In this document: piece by piece, positions 59,234 to 64,000 of the stretch
Position numbering within the stretch: the stretch's first letter is position 1
How the letters are laid out: each line of letters begins with the position of its first letter
Source: Siderastrea siderea
Taxonomy: Eukaryota; Cnidaria; Anthozoa; Scleractinia; Rhizangiidae
Reading direction: 5' to 3'
Length of the DNA: 64,000 nucleotides
Assembly: GCA_964030785.1 (NCBI GenBank)
Contig: OZ034971.1
Coordinates: 42,229,304-42,293,303, forward strand
The notes under the pieces: generated by a model
What the model was told of the DNA's origin: nothing
Database searches by the model: none
Seen by the model: the letters and a program-made list of their open reading frames with translations, nothing else
Translations under genes and position numbers: made by a program

Positions 59234-61958
59234 CTGGTCAGTGTTGCTTAGTTGGCAATACACAAAAAGGTTTTTATCACCACATGTCACCGCTAACGTG
59301 GCCAGAGTTCTGTCTAGAGCCGCGTCAAGCAATGCAAATCATCGGAATGGACATTTTACTAGAGGGTAGGGGAAGGGCAAAATCTGCTCTGATTCTTTTT
59401 AAACGGCCCAGGGTTCGAGAAATGGGAGGAACTAGTAATGGACCAAAAATACGAAACAAAATTAGTGCTACATTTAGGCACCTCAGCCTCCCGTGCCAGA
59501 ATGCAGAAAAAGTAGTCACCCCTCGGCGTGAGTTGTAGGCATGCAAATAACAATGTTCGAACACGAAAATTAGCCAAAAAGGGTTACGTGTACTAGCTTA
59601 AGTTAAAAGTCTCTTCAAAACGTCGAGTCCAGAACATTAAAATCGTTTTTAGCAGGGAAATTGCGATGTGACTAACTAGTTTGTGCTTATTGTTTTGGCT
59701 TAGAGGGGGGACCTCGGACTTCTGTTTTTTTTTTCACAAATCATACATATTTACATACATGAATTGCTTCGTTACAAAGAAGACGGTTGTTGTTGGCTCC
59801 ATTTTCTTGTTGTCGGAGTTTGTGGTTACAACACCAGACGAATCAAAAGCTTGAAAACAATTGTTCCCTTACTTTTATGCACCAAGAATACCCAGGCCCG
59901 TAGAAGGGGGAGGGGGGGGGGGGGGCTCGAGTCCCCAGAAGTTTTGGAAGTTGAAAAAACATTACAATAAATGAGCCAAAAAATATATAATTAAAACGAA
60001 TTAATGTGCAACGAATAGTCTTAAATGCTGATGCTAAAAGTTCCTTTTATTATTTTACAACCTTTAACAGGGTTTGACATCTGTTGAGTCACTAGCCACC
60101 GGGTAAGTGGGCTTCAAAAATCTACTAGCCCACCGCACATTTCAGTCGCCCAGGTTCCTTACCAATGTCTTTCTTCACCCATATCACCTTGACCCTGGCA
60201 GTATAGCTTTACTGTGAAGGACCTTAATGCCTTTAATAGCTAAGTGACTGCTGTGTATTTGCTGCAAGCTTTAAGCTCATCATGTTGTTTTAAAACAAGT
60301 CTAAGGAACAAAACTATTTTTATCTCGCCAATCGAGTGATAAAAGTTACGTAAACGTTTACGAGAGTTAGGTAAAACAGGTCCGAGATTCGTAGCTTGGC
60401 TGTCGAAATGTTTCAATTTTAACAAACCTTGTAAGTTTAAGGGTACTTTTTTAAAACTGATGCTATAAATCTGGTGGATGTTGCCAACAACTTTGTCGGC
60501 GAAAAAGCAAACAGGAAGCAACTTTTTGGCAAATTGTCAACGAAGGATGTCCCCAAAAAGGTGTCGTGTTTGACGAAATCGACACAAACTGTGGCACTGT
60601 GAACAGAGTTAGTATCTATGTGCATGAGTGTGTATTTTGAAGGGGGGGGGAAGGCTTTGACTAGGCCAATTTGCATTTGTTTCAGCCTTGGTGTGGGCCT
60701 GATACCACAAGTTACAAGTCAGTTTTTACAACGAACGCTTGAATACAATGACGATGTGTCCCAGCCATCGTGCAAAACTTGGAATAGTGTCTAGCAGAAG
60801 CTGCAGCACAAGGGGCCGGGTCACGGTAAGGAAGAGGGGAGTGGCCAAAAAGTGAAAGAGGACTGGGGAAAAAGGAATCTGAAATTATCTTACGCGGGAC
60901 TGGTTCGCTTGTAAAAGTTGGATCAGGTGAGTTATATATTCGCTTGTGGTCTATCCGAATATTAGCCAGGTTATCGATGGAAGCCTCACTCTTCTCTTCG
61001 TCCTCATTAAGGTGTATGTAGAACGTGAAAGAGGTAACAACCGTTTAAGGGCAAGATGCTTGACGTATTTCTGTTATGATCCTCATATCCATTATGGATC
61101 CTCATATCCATTATGATAAGTATGCTGGCTGCTGTGAGAGATCTCGCTCACTGGGAACCTGTCTCAGTAAGATTCGTAAACAGAAATTCAGGAACAAAAC
61201 CACGTTTTTTGTTACCATGGTTACGTGCCATATTTCACAGTCTTCAAACAGCACTGGCGTGCTGTTAGAAGGCCCGCTCATTAGTCAGGACACACTAATG
61301 TAGACTAAGTCAAACAGCTGACAAGAGAGCACAGTTAAAAACTTCGATTGCACCCATTTGTTATGAAGAGAGAACCCTTCCTGTCCAAAACTCCATCCAA
61401 CCCTTTGACAGCGAGCTGACTTTCACTCCTGATATAACTGTGCCTTGTACCGGTCCTGTGCCAGCTGAGAACCAGCAGACTGACACCAATGATCATAGGT
61501 AGAATACCCGCTCGTCAATTAACAAAAGGGAGCCCCTTGCAGTTATAGGTTTCCCCGTATTATGTATTAAAGTTGGGTCTAGTTAATAATAGCGCCACTT
61601 CTGTTGCAACCACTCACCTGTAACCATGTCTGTAAGCTTGTACGTCGGTTGGAATTGCGTTTCAGGGTACTAGGCTAGGGTAGCAAATACAATTTTTAAT
61701 GGTTGTAACAACACTGGTAATAAGTAAGAAAGACACACAACGCCATTAAAACCACGAATAATCCCTGCAATTAACACTGTATGTTATTTTACTTCACCTC
61801 AAAGGTTTTGCCCTTGCAATACCCCCTAAAATGCCTTTGATACGCATTGCGTGACAAACCAAATACGCACGCGGCGCCATCCACGTTTGGTCTCAATTTA
61901 GCAGTCAAATCTGATAATGCTTTTGTGCACTGAAAACTGACCAACACTCGTATTAAAT
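59234..61958. other. Spacer between the long inverted repeats, nothing recognised
   Basis: 2.7 kb with short C/G-runs (59911-59930, 60642) and no recognised exon, RNA gene or transposase. Confidence 0.5.
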
Positions 61959-62637
61959 CAACTGAACCGTTGAGTAAGATGTCACAGTGTAGAAAGATGT
62001 CGAACGTTTTGGAAGAAAGGTTGTTGTTGAGCTGTTCGACCGTTAACAATACACTGACCCAGTTGGCGGTGTTCATTGGATGGCATCAACAGGACCAAAA
62101 TACGTCGAACGGCAAGAGAATCACTCAGAAATGGCCTCTGGACCTGTCCTCTACAGCAAATGAGGTAAGAGCATTTCGAACTGTTTTTCTGTTTGACGTT
62201 TTCGATCTCATATGGGTCGAAACACAGTAAAATATGTGCGTGACTTGCGAATGGCATGTTGCCAAGAAGGGTCAAACAACCTGCATTTTAACGAACTTTG
62301 AAAAGCTCTCGCGTCGCTCTCAATCATTTGCCCAAAGAAATTTTTGCAGTAATCCTGAGAACATCTTTTCTTAATTCAACAGCCAGAAGCTGAATCGATT
62401 TGAAGGTTTAGCACATGGTGAAAAATAATTTAATTCACGAAGTACTTTTCCTGATGAGAAATGTATACTTTCAAAATTAAATTATTTCAAACACAAAGAA
62501 CAACGCAGTTTCTACCAAAATCAGTTTTGAAGCTCTTGAGAGATTGCAAAAGTAAAATTGAGTGTTTAAAAGACGACAGAGGCATTTGTTTTTGCACGCG
62601 AACGCCTCAAATTGATGTCATAATTTACTGCTTCAAA
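61959..62637 (+). repeat. Long inverted repeat, right arm (679 bp)
   Basis: Partner of 58554-59233. The outer limit is at TTGAAGCAG/CTGCTTCAA and the inner limit at CAACTGAACC. Confidence 0.92.
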
Positions 62638-63250
62638 CACAGGTAGCCCAAGCTCAAGAGTTTGTATGGGAAATCTTACTTGCACTTCTAAAACCGAAAC
62701 AAAAATTGTCTACAGAACTCCCCATCCTCGTTTTCTTGTAGTTTCCTAGTATATCCCCTCCCCCACCTCTTTCATTAAGGGTATTTTACGAGCGGGTCAA
62801 CTGATCAGCCCCAGCAGTACACGAATATAAGAGTTTATATGGAAAATATAACGCGCGCTAAAAATGTGCTTAATGTAAACTGAAGTTGTCCTTTTAACTC
62901 ACCTTTGGCTCAGTCATGCGTTTCCCAGTGTTTTTACAGCGGTTTAGGCCTCGAAGGATCAATAAAACACCTCTCTGAGCGAGTCGTTTTTCCACCCTGA
63001 GAAGCCAAGAGAGAAGCGAAGCGAAGGTTGGAAGCCGTCTCCTGACTGTTGACGGTTTCGGGGACGATAAATCCCGTTGAAAGTGCGCTACGGGGAAAAT
63101 TCCACCAGCGACAGATTTGTAGATAAACAACGACCTTTCTACGTCGTTCGCGTTGCCGAATTCCTATTTTGAAAGACGTAAATAGCCAATTTACTGAGCA
63201 GTTCTACGGCATGACTACGCGCGGACCGGGCTGCCCTGCAACGGACTCCA
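62638..63250. other. Unassigned; one exon-like frame
   Basis: On the minus strand, a 78-codon open frame (63130 to 62894) has a good splice donor (AAG|GTGAGTT) at about 62903. It has basic, Arg/Leu-rich content and no recognised domain. I list it as a possible exon only. Confidence 0.25.
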
Positions 63251-64000
63251 ACCGTCAAGTGGCAAATTCAAACGGTGGGGCAGGCACAGTGAAATTTTAC
63301 CAACCGACAAACGTCAATTTGAAGCCTAAGTGCAATGAGCACAGTAAGATTTGTCGCTTCTCAAATTGCGGCTCCAGGAGTTTTTAAACTGTCGGTAATT
63401 AACCCCAACATTTAACGTGATGGCAGACGACCTTTGCTTTATATCCGAGGAATCACAAATAAATGCTTCATAAATACTTCACGACGGACTACTACGAAAA
63501 AAGTGTAGATTTCTGAATCACTGTAAATCTAAAATTGAAGAAATTGAACGAGGACGTACAAAAATAAGCAATCAACTCAGTTGTAATTGCGTTTGTACTT
63601 GCTGCCTTGTTACAGACCTATTATAAACTCGGTAAAAAATCTCTGTTCGCAAGGATTCAGCTTAGCTGCATCTACTTATACATTTGACTTCTGCTCTATT
63701 CTAAGCCTGTCTCGTTCATAACAAACACAGCGGGTTTTTAAAGTGACTGCGTAAATTGGAGTAAAGACGGCTTGGAAAAAAATTTTCACTTCGTGATTCC
63801 TCGGATATAAAGCAAAGGTCGTCTGCTGTCATCTCGTTAATGGGGTTAATTACCGACGGTTAAAAAACTTCTGGAGCCGCAATTTGAGAAGCGACAAATC
63901 TTACTGTGCCCATTGCACTTAGGCTTCAAATTGACGTTTGTCGGTTGGTAAAATTTCACTGTGCCTGCCCCACATTGGTTTGAATTTGCCACTTGACGGT
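63251..64000. repeat. Inverted repeat (arms about 206 bp) cut by the window end
   Basis: ACCGTCAAGTGGCAAATTC at 63251 is inverted at the window's last bases; arms 63251-63456 and 63793-64000 with a 336-bp spacer. The right arm continues past the window and the left arm may extend upstream of 63251. Confidence 0.9.

Overview
The window reads as genomic DNA of an invertebrate animal, most likely an anthozoan cnidarian such as a coral. I infer this from an intron-rich beta-galactosidase gene with GT-AG introns, tRNA-headed SINEs, a LINE, many small inverted-repeat elements, and one complete Maverick/Polinton element of the adintovirus-like kind. No species-specific marker was identified.

Layout. 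1-5085 is a 20-bp satellite with higher-order structure. 5086-7854 is flanking DNA with one SINE. 7861-30417 is a complete 22,557-bp Maverick/Polinton bounded by the exact 6-bp target duplication TCCACT (7855-7860 and 30418-30423) and by terminal inverted repeats of about 0.8 kb. 30600-32790 is a diverged tandem array. 32800-37400 holds simple repeats and no gene I recognise. 37422-51904 (minus strand) is a GLB1-like beta-galactosidase gene whose 11 exons I could place with a consistent reading frame (1971 nt). Its introns are full of transposons. 53446-58069 holds the last four exons of a tandem paralogue that runs beyond what I could trace. 58100-64000 holds a 4-kb inverted duplication and the start of a second palindrome.

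The Polinton. Most genes lie on the minus strand. From right to left they are: three related virion-type proteins (one at 26.7-27.7 kb, two at 20.3-22.4 kb), a GRF-zinc protein, a small Trp-rich protein, a retrovirus-like integrase with chromodomain, small basic core-like proteins, a double jelly-roll-type major capsid protein (frame broken), an adenain-like cysteine protease, a tRNA-like sequence, a packaging ATPase, a Gly/Arg-rich protein, a two-TM protein, more small basic proteins, a parvovirus-type PLA2 protein, and a 1396-residue protein-primed family B DNA polymerase. A short plus-strand set (an acidic 72-residue protein, a 76-residue protein and a SLOG-domain protein) is fired from two bidirectional promoters. 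Packaging ATPase, protease, capsid and PLA2 would form a virion module. Polymerase and integrase would form a replication and integration module. The SLOG and acidic genes look like an accessory or early module.

Points most worth a second look: a QRGG motif repeated in six small basic proteins, which looks like the site of the element's own protease; a SLOG gene and a SLATT-like two-TM gene in the same element; a palindromic bidirectional promoter present twice in inverted orientation, each copy next to a related acidic ORF; a tandem CCAAT/CArG-box promoter; and a 76-residue zinc-ribbon-like ORF that overlaps the polymerase stop and is carried in both terminal repeats.
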